Assembly (NCBI GenBank): GCA_013399855.1
Contig: VXAY01004719.1
Coordinates: forward strand, 992,304-1,056,303
DNA: 64,000 nucleotides
Source: Oxyruncus cristatus
Taxonomy: Eukaryota > Chordata > Aves > Passeriformes > Cotingidae
Direction of reading: 5' to 3'
Shown here: one piece after another, positions 40,907 through 55,175 of the stretch
How positions within the stretch are numbered: position 1 is the first letter of the stretch
Layout of the letters: every line of letters starts with the position of its first letter
Notes under the pieces: model-generated
Seen by the model: the letters and a program-made list of their open reading frames with translations, nothing else
The model's database searches: none
Told to the model about the DNA's origin: nothing
Position numbers and translations under genes: made by a program

Positions 40907-43900
40907 TAAAACAGTTTCTGTCTGTCAGGAAGAAATTATGGGATGATGCTGTTTTAGAAACATCAGAGGTCTCGATGGAAACTACATTTTTAACATATTT
41001 TTCCTGGTGCAGAGAAAAACCTGGGGAAGTGAAGCAGTTGGTGTAGAAAAGAAATAAAATAGGGCACAAAATAATTAATGTATTATAAGCTAATACAACA
41101 CAGAGGTCTGTTTTGCTCTCTGTGCAGATGTCCACAAACGTTCTAATTCAGATAGAGTAGCAGACAACAAACAGCTTTGTACACCAGATTAAACAAATCA
41201 ACTCTAATCACACTAAACTGCAAGCACTGAATTATATCAAGCAGGTGGATCTCAACTTGTGTTTCAGTTTCTAAGCAAGGCAGAGTGCATGGAATTTCAA
41301 CGAGAGGAACGAAATTTCCCTACGTGCATGACAACAGAGAAGATATTTCCCTGAGTGACAGAAAAACAGAGTCACAGCTGACTGGCTCCTTTTCACTGCT
41401 CTGCCAGCAAAGCATTTGCAGACTCCCTGTCTTTATTACTTTCCGCATGGTGAATGAGGAGGTGAAGTGTGCCTGGCACAGGCAAAGGGGAGAGGGACTG
41501 CAGCTCCTAGCTATGGTCCTGTGAAATCACATGAAACACATGAAAGCCTCTTCCTACCTTGAATTGCTGCAACCATTTTGCTGCTCTGGAACTCAGAGTC
41601 CAGATGTGTCATGAGAGTCCAGCCATGGGCTCTCCCAGCAAGACAAACCACACCACTGGACCACAGTCTCCCCTTCCCATGAAAGGCATTGGGGCACGGC
41701 CAGCAAGCCTCCATCCCATCACGATGTTTGAGTGGCTGGAGACACATAGGGATGGGTAGAGTTTGGGATGGGCCATGAGGCTGCCCAGGTCATGCTGGCC
41801 ACCTGACTTGCCAAAAAAAAATGGGCACCCCAAAAACCAGAGGCCACGACTTCCTGTGGCCAGATGCAGCTCGGCTGTCTCACAGCCCAGATGCTGTGCT
41901 TAGATACCCCAGATGCTTGGGAATGTAAAACCGAAGTGTTCACTTAGATTCATGCAGCTAGAAGACCTTGCTTTGGTGATTTCTCACTCCTCCTCAGAGC
42001 AGGTCTCCTAGGGGACAGCTGGACCACCCATCTCCTTTTCTGGCTGCTGGCACTGAGCAAGTTGCAGGATCACCCTCTTCTTGAGACACACTTCATATTT
42101 GATGGGAGCCCTTAGCATTTGCAAGTGGTTCCTGGTAGGTGTGTGATCTTTCCTCATCTCTCGGTTCTCATGTTTCGAGAAGGCTTTTCACAGGTAAAGA
42201 CTAGTGCTGCAGAAGTCTGGTTTCACCTCTCCTCTTCTCTGTGGATGAGGTAACACCCCCAGTTAGTTTTCTAACAGGTCCAGATGCTGGAGGAGAGCTG
42301 AGTGCTGCCCACATCTGGAGGGTTCCCGAGTTCAGCTATGTTCACAGGAGCTGTGCTGGGCATCCACAGGGTCAAATTATTTGGGTCTGGAGTTAGAGCT
42401 GACATCTGCTGCAAAGCTCCTGCAGAAGCTGACTTTGTATTTGGGAGCACTGAGCCGGGAAGACTGTTCTACTGTCAGCTAATGCTCTGACTTCCTTCAT
42501 TCTTGTCAGCCAACCTTCTCATTACAAATTAAGGTGAGCAGGGAACTCACTTTGGAAGAGGAGTGAGATTGTTACAGAGCTGCTTGTCCTACTCTGTTAC
42601 AAGTTCCACACAGCATCAGCAGCAGAGCTCTGCTGGCCAGCAAGGATCTCTCCTACAGTCCAAATATGTGATTTTTCAACCAGCAAAGATGCAAGGGTGC
42701 AAGAACTAAATCTCAAAACTACCATTTGTGCTTGAATTGCCAGGGTAAGCAGAAGGCAAAGTTTTGCCATCTTCGCCTGTGATGTATCATTTGCTTGCCT
42801 GCACTGAAGGTGGTCTGTGTAAACTGGAAAAAAGACAGGAAATACTCTGCAGAGAGGCAAAAACATCTGGGGAGATCATGATCATTTATTCTGGAACAGG
42901 AGAAAAGAAAGTCTGTATTGTTTATTCCCAAAACAGGGCATGGGCCAATCTACATATCTATTTCCTAGGGCAGCAAAGGATTCTCAGTGTCTCTTTAAGG
43001 CCAAAATATATGTTGTAGTCATTGTGTTTTCAAACTGCTTTTGAGCAACATGTTAATAACAGACTTGTTCACCCCAAGCTGTTCTGTGGCAGAGGGTGTG
43101 AAAGCATCAAGATTGTGGCAGAGCTCCCATTTCAGTGCAATGCTAGGCAGTATGAAATCTTAAACATGGCACTTCTGCCTGAAAACAGAACACAAACCCC
43201 CAGTTCTGAACGGAGGGCAATCTTCATTCATTAATTAATAATTTTTAATTCTTTCTATATGTTTACAGCCACACATATTTATCTATGCTATGAATAGGGG
43301 AACACTTTAGTTTTCGGGGTAGTGGCACCGCAGCTTGCTTACAGTTTCACCCATACCATGTCTTCCATCACATTAGCGGTGTGCAGTGAATTTGACTGTA
43401 GGCATCTTGGCCTATAGTTTGTCTGGATTTTCACCATATCAAGGAAAGAAAAAGAAGAGAGAATTGAAAGATGCACCTGCATTTTTTTTTTTAAAGGAAG
43501 AAAACACTTGTCAGAGAATTTCAGAGATACTTGTTGAACCTCATTTAAAATAATTTCTTAAAAAGTGAGCATTAAATTGACGTTATCTCTTTAACTCCAG
43601 CTACCTTTGCCCCCTCTGCATAAAAAAGTATTATCTAGTATTTTTCACTGGTGTCTGTCAAGAAAGATTTTAAAGCATGCAACATTTTCAACTCACTAAT
43701 TGTACAAAGGTCATATGAACTCTGAACAACTTGTTGCTTTCTAAAGTGCCTTTTCACTGTAGGTGTGTATGTGTTATATAGAACCCAGTGCTACCTGTTC
43801 TCCAGTCCTCTACTCCTTTACCTTTTTTTCTGATTCTTTTCTCTGCTGATGTACTACTTCAGCACAAAAGGTCAGTGGTATCTACAGTTATTTGTCTCCT

Positions 43901-46900
43901 GGACTTGTTGAATGCATGAATTACTCGCTGAAGAGCAAGGCATTTTCTGTTCAGCTACCAAAAAAAAATTGTTTGCAATGGATTTATTTCCCTTGTTTTA
44001 TAACTAAACAAACTTGATTATATGCCACTGATATTCCCATTATTATGTAGGTATAGACAATGCACAGTCACCAAAGTATGTAATTGTTATATGTTACCTC
44101 CTAACAACTATTGTTTTGCAGAGGGAGCTTCCCAATGAGACTAGGAGAAGGCTGTGTGACTAAGCTGAGCAAAAACAAAGTCAGTGACCAGAAGAACAAA
44201 TCTACATGGCTACTAAGGAAAAACAGGACACTTCTGTTGGGAAGCCAGCCAGCCTGCTCTATAGGGGTCACACTGTTTGAACATGTATAGGACTGACTGG
44301 CAGACAACCTCCTGCAGCTGCCCACGGTTGAAAGCATAGGCAGGTCTATATAATTTTGAGATTGTGTGTACATCCAACCTGCTGTCCCACCCTTGCACCT
44401 GGTTTCAGCTCAGCCATAGCAGAGCCTCACAACAAGCTCTCAGTGAGATAATTAACTGGAGACATCAGACAGGTCTGCTTCATTACTGCTCTGTACTGCC
44501 TCCAGGTTCTTTCCAAAGCTTTCTGCCTAATGGCCTTTTCTGTCAGCTCTCTTTTTTTCCCTATGTGCTGATTGTTGGCACTTCTCTAAAACAGTGCTTA
44601 TGATCTAATAAATATGATTACGTGAGAGTGGTTTGTCCCCTCACTCCATAAGCTAACAGTGCTACTACAGACCAGAGCAAAATACATTCTGTTCGCCACA
44701 AAGAAGGGCTTTCCCACTAAATTAAAATGAATAAACTGGAATGAGTAGAAAGTGTTACAGACCTACAACTGGATCACATTTTACTGGATTTCTGTTGATG
44801 GATGAGGTTAAACAAGGTCTGAAATTTTGCCTTCCAGATAATTATTATGAGTTACGCATGAAAAAAAAGAAAAGAAATGGCATTTCAGTCAGTGGGAGGA
44901 AAAAAAGCAGAAAAGGAACTAAGGAAAACAGAAAGTAAGACCACTGTGGATAAGAAGATCCAATGAGAACATGTGAGAGTCTGCAGCCAACCCTGATGGC
45001 CTCGTGTTGCTTCATTTTATCTTCTGGCAAAAGACACATGGGGCTTGGAGAAAGAAATATGATCTTTCTGGTATTATTTATTATCAGAGGCCATTTCCTC
45101 ATAGTCTGCTTCTCGCAGAAGACTACAGGCTTATCACTGAGAACAATTTCTTCTGGAGACTGAGCATTTGGCAGCAGCAGTCCTCAAATTAGCACTTTCA
45201 GCTTGCGGGATATGTCCACCTCCCTCCAGAAGCTCACACAGTTTCACATGCAAGTGTCATTTCTGGAGTCCTGATGTGGTCAGGTCAACTCTTCGCTTCA
45301 TATACTCTTGAGGTTGAGTCGCTGACGCTTTATGTAACAAAGCTGAATGCTAAACTCTTTTCTTAAAGTTACCAGAAGAAAAAAACTCAAATAACAATTG
45401 GTCTTTTCTGACTGCACTGAGATTTCCCTTCCAAGCCTGCAGTATTTTCACTAGCTTTATAAACCTAATCCCATTACTTCTCCCTGCCCTTATGGCTCGC
45501 AGGACCTTTCTTCCTTTCACCCTTTGGCTTACAGTGGCTCTTGTTTTTCTATGAATTCAAGCTCTTGGCCTCATTTTACCACATTACTTAGTTGTCCTTC
45601 TTTTTAACAGGGATAATTGTCCTCACTTAAATAACCTTTCTGGTTGTTACAGCTTTTTCAGGGCCTTACCGTTATTATTATATATTCTTATACGTACACC
45701 TTCTTAAAACTCTTTTCTGTATTGCAGCACCAGTGCCACACCAAACCCATGTAAAGTTATCCTTTTGGTTTCTTACTACCAGAGCATTTGCCTAATCTTC
45801 CCTTCCTTAGTCTGGGGCTCAGAGTCCCTGGGCAAATTAACAGTCTTGCTTTTCTACACTGTTCTTTGAGAAAAAATATTCCCTCTCTGCCTGCCTTGCC
45901 TTGCCCCATGAATCTGGTTCATGTCTGCATGGCACATTAGCTAGTTATTTCTTGGAGAAAAAAAGGAACATAATCTTTTTAGGAACACTTCAGCGTGAGC
46001 CACCATGTTTCCTACCTTCAACACCTCTGCCTTTAATTTACTGATTTGCTGTTATAGATTTGCTGTCATTGATGACTGACTCAGCCATCTCATAAAAAAC
46101 CACCAAAGAACAACTCTGGCCCCAGCTGAGCTTCTCACTCATTTCACTGTCGCTGCTGTGCATCAACAGCACCTCTGATGGCCCTGGCTACCGCTGAAGA
46201 TCCTAACCCTTTTGATCAGGAGTGGAGAAAGCAGTGACTTGAAGTCAGCCAGAGGCTTTATCCTCACTTGCTGGCATGTCATGCTAGGCAGTAACAACTT
46301 CCTAAGAGCATGATGGTTACATTACCTGAAATTTCTTTGTTCATATGGAGAACTTTTGGGGTGAAAGAGAAGGCATCTTTCTGACCATGCTAGGAATAAT
46401 GAAGTGTGTTTTCTCTTCCACTTAAATCTCATTTGACTGACTTTGAGTCTTTCCTTTGGCTCAGACAGGCTTTTCTGTCATCATTAATCTTAAATATCAA
46501 TACTACATTAACAACTGCGCAGTACTTTTCAAAATGTAGATGGTTGAAATTGAAAAAGGGAAATATTTAAGGATTTTCTTACCATGTGGAGAGATGAGTA
46601 GCAGACCTGAGATTAAATTTCTGTGACTTGCTTTACTTGTCTTTTTTTCTGATCTCAGTGACATACAACCATGCTTTTGCTGAAGAAAACCCAGACATAG
46701 AAAGTCACTTGTGCCTGCCAGCTCATCGTGGGCTTTCTAGGCATACAGAATCCTTTAGAAAAAGGAGCCCACCACTATATTAGAATGGTGGACAACACAG
46801 AATCATGAAGATGACTGCTCAATAAAACTCAGCTTTTGAAGATCAAGGCAGGTCATGTGAAATGCCCTCGTGCTTTGATGAGTTGTAAGTTTGGCATGAG

Positions 46901-49900
46901 CTCCATTTTGAGGACTTGTGGGTCAAGTGATTTTCTCTCCTGTAAAGCATTGTTGATTGAACCACCGTTACAGTTTTGATGAGGGACTTTGAATTAGCTG
47001 TTGGAATAGCAGGAGATGTCACACCAAGAGAAGCAAATGTAAAAAGAACGGGTAGCAATTTCCCTTGGGCCTGATGTGTGTTTAGCTGACATGTCTGTAC
47101 AGAACAAAAGGCCTGGATATTAAACCATCCATTGCCTCTGCTGAGAGACAGTGCAAATTATTTCTGACAGCCATTAAGAGGTGCTTCAGTTAAGCACCCA
47201 TAACTGTGCAGCTCTTCACTAGAAAAATTGCTGATATTTTGAAACCATGTCTTCCCTAGTCTCAGAAATCCTTGACAACCTGTCAAAGATAAGAGTTGGT
47301 GTCCGAGTCTCCACAGTAATAACTACTGCTCTAACCTGCTAGAGAAAGTGCCAGATACTCGCCTTCCTCTTAGGAAATACAATATCTCTGGTAGCTAATA
47401 ACATCTTTTTTTAAGGTACTTAAAGCAACTGCCCATTCTGACCCTCTCCAATAACATAGCTTCTGTGAACTGCTTTTGAGAGCACAGGGAGACCACTGGC
47501 TGGTAGCAGATTTCCATTCTTCCACTGCTGTTAGTCTGTACTTGTAAACAGTGACCCAAAATAGAAACGTGAGTGTTGTTTGAACAGCTCGTATTTGCTA
47601 TAGAACAGCAAATTTGCTAAGAGAGCGTCTCCACAACTAGGGGCAGGCAGATCCCAATGCCTCTGCTCAAGTGAGTCATCTCTCTGCACACAAGTGGTGC
47701 AGTCAAGTTCAATAGGCCTGTCTGTGCAAGGCTAGAGGATCAGACTCATCGGCCTCCCATCATCTGTGGCATAGGGACAAAGATGTGGACAGCTTTTGCA
47801 TTGCTGATCCTCTGCATATTTTTGCACGATTTTATGAATCTGCTCTTAGTGGGCAAGAGTGTGTGTGTGGAAAAATGCAAATAAGGTGAAAATCACCAGA
47901 AATTTAAAAGGAATCTTCTCCCACCTAAACACAGTCTATCAATGTTAAGGGCTGCATTGCATATAAAAACGCTTCCTTGAAAGAGTAATTAAAATTGCAA
48001 AGCCAAGTAGCCAAACAAAAGAGGCCAAAATTTAGGCTGCTCACGCACCATGATTTCTGTACTTCTATGTTTCAGCATTGTAATAGAGCTTTGAATGTCA
48101 TAACGACATAGCATTTAGCTTGTTTTTGTATGGGAAGAAGACTCCTGGGTCATGCTGTCTGTGTAGGTGTGTGTCTACTTGACAGTCGTTCCCTCCATAG
48201 CTTTTGAAACCATCCACCACTTTCAGCTAAATCCTAAAGATACTGTACTGTCATAAATATATGGAAATTAGAGGTCCAGTTGAGAAAAGAGATCCTGCTA
48301 GAGATCCAGTAAGAGAGAGCGAGAGAAGTATAAACCCAGCCCTTCAGAACTAGCAGAGCAATCTGAGGGAGGAGATGCTTAAAATATTCCAGGTATGAGA
48401 AAAACCTCAGCTTGTCTCCATGCTTTACTAAAAACTTGGCCACAGTCAAAGTTTACTCCTCTGCTGGTTCTTTAAATGGGATAAGTATGTATCTGCAGGC
48501 TGGGTACGCGCTGGTCCCAGAGCTCCTTGCTCCTCTGCACAGCCCAGCCCCACACAATCAGCACTTCCCATGGGGGCAGTGCTACAGCACTGGCTTGGCC
48601 CACACTGTGGGGAGTCCCTCAGCCTCTGCCCTGCCCCCTGTCTTTCATAAGCAATGCTCCTTCTCCATGGGATCTGCTGTGGCAGCTGCTGCCACAGAAG
48701 TATGAGGGCTTTACAAATATGGGGTAAGCCATCTTTGAAGCTCCCAGTCAGGATGCCTAGCTTCAAGGGGAAGAGTGTCAAGTCCTCTCCTTCTGTGGAA
48801 ATGTGCAATAGACTTATTAATACTCCCTGCCCTGGGAGGTATTGGTCCTTCTCATGCAGTAAGTTGGCAGTGAGATGCTGTACAAACCTCTAGGGGAGAG
48901 CAGTGTGGGTGGCTCTCTGGAGAGAGAGTGGCCATGGTCAGGAGCAAACATGAGGAGCAATGGATAAGCAGAGGGGAAGGACAGCAGCCTGGAGTGGCTA
49001 ATCCTGAACCTGTCTTCCCAGGACCGAGGAAGACCATTACCTCTACAGATGGGAAACTGAGGATCAGTGAAAGGGTAGCTTGGATGCTGCTTCCCTTATG
49101 GAGAGGAGCCTTATGAAGAAGTGAAGAGGTGTTTCTTCCAGGCAGGGGCTGACAGAGTGAAGGGAAGGCTGAGCTGCACAGGAGTTTGTAGCCATGGATC
49201 AGTGTTGCTAGTCAAAGATGAAGACCAGTTTTAAACTTATGCTCAACCCCCTCCGTGTCCTGTGAAATAGAATCCAAGATCGTCTGTGAAGCATGTCATA
49301 GTGTTACACCTTTATTTTTTATGACCCAGACCCAGCTGCATGCTGTACCCTCTATTTGCAGTCTATGAAGCCTTTTGGTGTGGCAGTATTGCTAGAGCCA
49401 AAGGTTTAAAGTTGAAGAATCTTAGGTAGGTGCAATGAATCTTATGAGGCCAACTAATATAGCTGAAGAAAGCAGATGAAGTTTGGGGCATGTATTCTCC
49501 TTAGGAAAGGTGAGGTGAATTTCAAACCTAACTGCACATGGGGAACAATTGTTCTGGGTTTAATTAGACCTGTGTCTGAGCTAGACATCTGACAGCACCT
49601 GTGGAATATGAAGACAACATTGGTAGTTATCTCCTAAGATGAAAAGACATGCGGGTAATCTGTAGAATAATAGCAGCATGATGTAGAGCACTGAGGGATT
49701 GATTATTGGAAAAGGGGCAGAGAGGAGGTTGGTAACTTGTTCAAAAATGTTAATATTCAGGGAAGTGATGAGATACAGATCCCAGATTTACCTGAAAAAT
49801 GTTTTATAGGGTTTTCTTTGAGAATCAGGGCTGGGAGATCAGAGGTAGAATGACTACACTATAAGAAGTGTTGTCTGTTGGAAACATTTCATCCCAGCTG

Positions 49901-52900
49901 ACTCATACAAAGAGTTGAAGATTGTATCTTTTGACAGGCTGAGAAAGAAGCTTTCTTTTGCCTTTGCAAAGTTGTGCCTAGTGCATTTCAAACTCCCGAT
50001 CATTTGGCAGATCTTCACTGTCTCATATTAGCTGCTAAACCAAGAATTCCTTCTGGTGAAGACTTTTTAGTATGACTTTTTAATCAAGACTGCTCAGTTT
50101 CCAATTGAGGGTGTGCAGCAGTCAAAATAGGATGATGCCTCAGCTGCCTGCGTCAAGTCTCATCTTATTTGCTATTGATATTTGGATGCTGGTGGGGATC
50201 CCTGCTTTTCCTGCGTGCCTAAAGCCAGATGAGACATTCCAAATTCACTTGTTCATGTCCCAAGAGGTATCAATCTGTTAGGCTGTGCCCATCTCCCAGT
50301 GTTAGTGAAAATTAGCACCAACTGGTTGATGACTGAGTAGCTCCTTCCACACTCAGTTTTCCAGGACACTGATGAGCAGAATTTGGCAAATGGGGATGGA
50401 ATAGAAATTTCACCGGTTGCCTCAGCTGATGGTGATTCATCATTTCATCCCAGGAGTGGACAAGCCCACCTGGTTCCTGCAAGGTCATCCCAGCCACGTA
50501 AATGTGGAAGCCTGATCTTGTGGGGTGGACAGTCTCCCTGCTCACAGATCCACTCACCCTGGCATTGCTGCAGCCCCTGCCTAGGGAAGCAGATCTCAGC
50601 CAGCCCCCTTGTCTGGGGATACAGAATCACCTGAGAAGGACTCAGGGAGCTGCTCCTCTGGCTCCAACCCCTCTCTTCTCAGCCTTTGGGACCTGAGATG
50701 GTCCAAGGCTTGTAGGTGGGGTTGATTTGCTAAAAAATAAAAAAATACTCCTGATGCTGGTGAGACTCACAAATTTAAGTCCATATTCCAAACCAAAGCT
50801 TCTTAACAACATAGACCTAGGAATGCTTTAATATTGGAAATGCTACTGGACTTTATGCTCTGAAATACTTGAAAAAGAAAAGTGATGTGGAGTCTTGTGG
50901 GTGGTTCAGAGCTGACATCTGGAACAGGTAATGACAGCTGACAGAACATTCGAGGAAAGCTGCAAATACCAAGAAAAGAGGGCCTCTCGCTGCCAGGTTT
51001 TTCAGGCAATGTTTGCATTACATGTCATTGCCTTTCTGGTTCCTGACCATGCACTTGTCCCTGCCAGAGTATCAATGCTGAGCAGAAACCTCCTCAAGAG
51101 CATCCCCCGTAACCCTCAGTACTGAGGTGTTGGTCTTGTGCTAGATTCTGCCCTAACAGGCTCAGTCTGGCACCTGCATCCCTCTCTGAGCCAAGGTCTG
51201 TGTTGTGAAAAGGTGTTGGAGGGAAGATGCTGGGCCCGGGGCAGCAGCAGTATCACAACCCAGGAGTGTGTCCACGGGCTCTATGGAAAGCTGGCATTTT
51301 TGGTGTGGGCTCCCTGTCTGTGCACAGCATGATAATGACAGGAAGAGCTGCCCAAAGTCTTTGGCAATGGCCTTGGTTTCCCTGCTCTTGGAAACTCTCT
51401 TTTTGTGGACAGTAATGAGTACATCAAAGTACTGAGTACATGACTGTGAGTGCATCCTCTCACTTCTCTTATTTTCCTCTCTCATGATGAAGAGGGAATT
51501 TAAACTCAGTTGCTTTTGTCGCAGGTGGTCCAGAGGTGAATAGCTGCTGACCCGTGTGACTGTATGCATGAGGACCTACTTGGTTCTGTGACAGTAGCCC
51601 ATCTCTCCCATGGTTGCCATGGAGATGAAGTCTGAGAGGCTTTCACTCTTTTTATGTCCCTGGAAAATCCTGAGATGGCCTCGAGACAACAGTAAGCCCA
51701 GCTGGTGCTGATGCCGGCTGGAGGACTCGTTGGTGCTCTCAGGTGAGCACATATGGAAGGTCAATCCATGTGGTGTGGGCATCAAGGAGCTCTCCATTAA
51801 TGAGGTCCCTTGGCTCTTGAGTCATGACTCCAGTTGGAAAGCCACCTATGGTAATTTTGAACTACCTGACTTCCCTCTGGCAGCAGGTGAGTCATGAAGG
51901 TTCAGCTGTAGTGAATGGATTCCTTGCTCCTGACACTTTGCCTCAGTGTGCAGACGTGAAAGAGTGGAAGGTGAGAAACTACTAGCAGAGCAGCTGGGGT
52001 AACATAGCATTTTGTGTGCATTTTGTTTTCCACCTCAGATCCAGTATTTGTATTCTGCTCGCATGATGGTAAATGCTGAGCCTCACCTGGGTGGTGGAAG
52101 ATGGAAGTTACCTTGGAAACCGCAGCAAGACCTTGATGGCTTCTGTACAGCTTCTGCGAGGCTCTGCACTGGGAAGCAGCAGTGGGAAGGTGGGCTGGCT
52201 TGCTCTTTCACAGAGCTCAGATGTCCCTCTAAGTCCGGCCAAACCTTCAAGGAGAGGTACAAAACAGCTGAACAGAGAAAAGCAAACTCTAAAACGTGGA
52301 AAGGATCATTAGTCTTCCATGGCCTCAGTGTCAATGCTCTCAGCTTCTGTGTAAGGTGGAGAGTCCCCTCTCTCCATCATGCTTCCCAAATACTGTGCAG
52401 CGGTTGTCCGTGATGGCCGCTGAGATGGAACCAGGCTGCCCACTGCTGGAACAGGGTTCTGTTCCCATGGCTTAGCATATGGTTCACGCATTTGACCTTG
52501 TTGTGTCCTTCCTGTCCATGAGGCCAATGTGCCATCCACAACTCCATCATGTATTGTGCAATGGGAAGAGGAGAAAGTCAGGCAGAAGAGGAAGATGCCA
52601 ACAAATTCAACTCAAAATCACAGTAAATGGCAGACTTGGTGTTTGGAATGGCCAGGAAGGGAAACACCATTTTCTGTCCTGTCCTATGAAAATTGTTTCT
52701 TACAAAGAGTCTAGTTCCTTTTCCAACACCAGCCTCTATTAGAGTTCTGGAGACCCTGTTCCCAAACATATATATAACTCCCTAAAATTACACAGAATCC
52801 CCTTCTGAATGATGAATGGCATTAAGGATCTCCCACTATTATCATCTTTCTTGTTTCTGTGGACAACGCTGTCCTCAGAAAACCTCTTTTGCTGGAGGAT

Positions 52901-55035
52901 TTTGTGTGGGAGAAGAGAGATCCAGCAGCAGCAGAACTCTGGTAAGAAGCTCAACATGGTGTGTGAGGCCCTGCAGAGCAGACACATGACCGTCTTGTGG
53001 GTCATGGAGAAACACCTAAAGGTACTTACAACAAGATGACGTGTACAAGACTTACTGTGGGATGTTGTGGGAAAAGCATTTTTAGGGACTGTCTACAACC
53101 TATTTTGGGATGTTTTTCAAGAGCTGTGGGAACATACAGGACTTAGTTTAGGATGTTGGGGGATGGACTAAAAGTGGGGAAAGGATGGAATTGAAGTGGA
53201 TTGGAAAGGAGTGAGTGTCAGAAAAAAAAGAGTATAGAATGGGCAGGTCAGTATGCTCTCCTGAGCCCTGCCTGCACGTGATCACTCCAATCTGTTCTGT
53301 ATTCTCATTAAAACTTATTTTTATCTGGTAAAACCAGAGTGTGCTTTCTGTCTGAGTGGGTGTGTGTGAGCACAGCAAGCGTGTTCCTGGGCTGGTTGGT
53401 GAGCAGCGGCAGAGGGCTGAGCACTGCAGCAGCAGCAGGGCTGCGAGACGGGGCCTTGCACATCCAGGTACCAGCCATGGAGTACCAGAGCAGGGGGTCA
53501 GGGAGCAGCCACAGGATGTTGTGTCCAAGGACAGCTGCCTCTGTGTGTGAACGTACATGTCCACATACCATTAGTGTTCTTCAACCCTAATCAGATGTCA
53601 GGGAAGAAGAGAATGGGGCAGCAGGCTTCTCTGGCTGGCAGGGAGACCAGCCTGCTAAGAAGAAGCAATTGTCAGCACAGCAGGACAGATCTGAACCCTT
53701 ACATCCATCACAGCTCCAAAGGCAAGAATCTTTCTTTTCAAACTCTTAGGATTTTCTTGCTCTGGGCTCTTGAGTGCTCTGTGGGGACAAAGGTTTGTCA
53801 CAAAATATATGGATTGCACTAGTGTGGAAGAGTTACAGTCAGATCTACAGGTTGGAACAGAAACATAAGAAGGCTTGTTCCCTGATAAAGATCAGGGAGG
53901 TAGAATCATAGATCATAGAAGGTAGTATTAATCAAAAGAGTGAAACAGGAGGGGATGTTAAAGCATGGGAATTCCACAAGGCTCAGTGGCAAACAGTCCA
54001 CTGGGCTGCCAAGGGCTCCACCATTAACTGTCAGACAGAGGGGTGGCCATCCTCAGTTTTTTAATTCCTTCTGCTGTATTTGTGAGGAACACTTTCAAAG
54101 TCGTGCAGGATATCCCTCATCAATTAGAATCAATTATCCTCCTCAATTAGAAACAACGTGATGGTTTTAGTTTCTGAAAGCATCACCCAAAGAAAGCCTA
54201 CCTATGTTCGATGCTCTGCCACTGCAGATGAAGTTCGAGACGAAAGCACATTGCAAAGCTTTACAAGACACCTCAAAGGCAGTCTTTACAAGGCAGTCTT
54301 GGAGACTCATGTGAAATAAGTTTTACACTAAACTGCAGAGAAGAGAACTGCAGAAACAATGAAAATTTTTATATTTCTGGAGTAACACTTTAGGGAATAG
54401 TTTTTAACTTTGTGGAGTATTAGAGCTACATGTATTCCATGGAATATATCATATATGTTATAGGCGAACAGAAAACATTTGGCATCGCTACATAGAATTG
54501 CAAATAGCTGCAGGTCTAGAGTAGCAACAGCACGAGTGTGGTCCCAAAGGGGTAATTTCATTTAGAGGCTAGACTGGAGAGAATTCCAATCGCTATATTC
54601 CTGTTCTACAACAGCATTTTTAGCTTCAGGAGGGCCTGGCACCACAGCTGCGCTGTCATACTGCGGCTTATGGGAAGATGTGTTAAGCCCTCACAAACAT
54701 TTTCTTGTCAAAAGGAAATGATTAAGTTACAGGAGCTTTTTTATTTTTGGGTTTTTTTTATTTTGGTCAAGTGTGCATAAAAAAGGAAAACCTCTTCAGT
54801 TTCCAAGGGTATGCTTCTTAATAGCAAATAAATGCTTAGAAGGACACCAATTCCAGGGCTGCAGGCCACGGGGTCTGTTTGTTTCTTCATGCTTGTGCCT
54901 CCAACTCCTTTAGGCTTCTGGCCTCTTGCAGGGATGGTGACCTCTGGAAAACGTTAATTAAAATATGTCACCAGTGATGGGAATGATGGGAATGAAAGCC
55001 ATGCAGAGATGCACCTAAGGGGCTTGAAATTTGAC
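40907..55035. other. Intergenic region, no protein gene recognised
   Basis: This is about 14 kb of mostly unique sequence between GTF2F2 and GPALPP1. The part from about 48.4 to 53.6 kb is less AT-rich than the rest and shows many short overlapping frames on both strands. None has a recognisable domain, exon-like splice pairing or similarity to a family I know. A non-coding transcript or distal enhancers could lie here. The sequence alone does not show them. Confidence 0.5.
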
Positions 55036-55175
55036 CATTGTGTACACGTGTACAACCAGTGCAGTTTGGACTCACTAGGGAGACAACCCAGGTGTCTTCA
55101 GAGGGCTTTTATTTCCCTCCTCAGCCCCAAACTCCACANCATTGTGTACACGTGTACAACCAGTGCAGTTTGGAC
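55036..55175 (+). repeat. 36-bp duplication flanking a single-N gap, with a 14-bp palindrome
   Basis: Positions 55036-55071 recur exactly at 55140-55175, immediately after the single N at 55139. Each copy contains TGTACACGTGTACA, a perfect palindrome around an E-box (CACGTG). The placement against the N suggests an assembly join error, but a real tandem structure is possible. Confidence 0.85.

Noticed and set aside
52012..52413. 133-codon plus-strand frame
   Set aside because: No recognisable domain, and it overlaps other frames of similar size on both strands.
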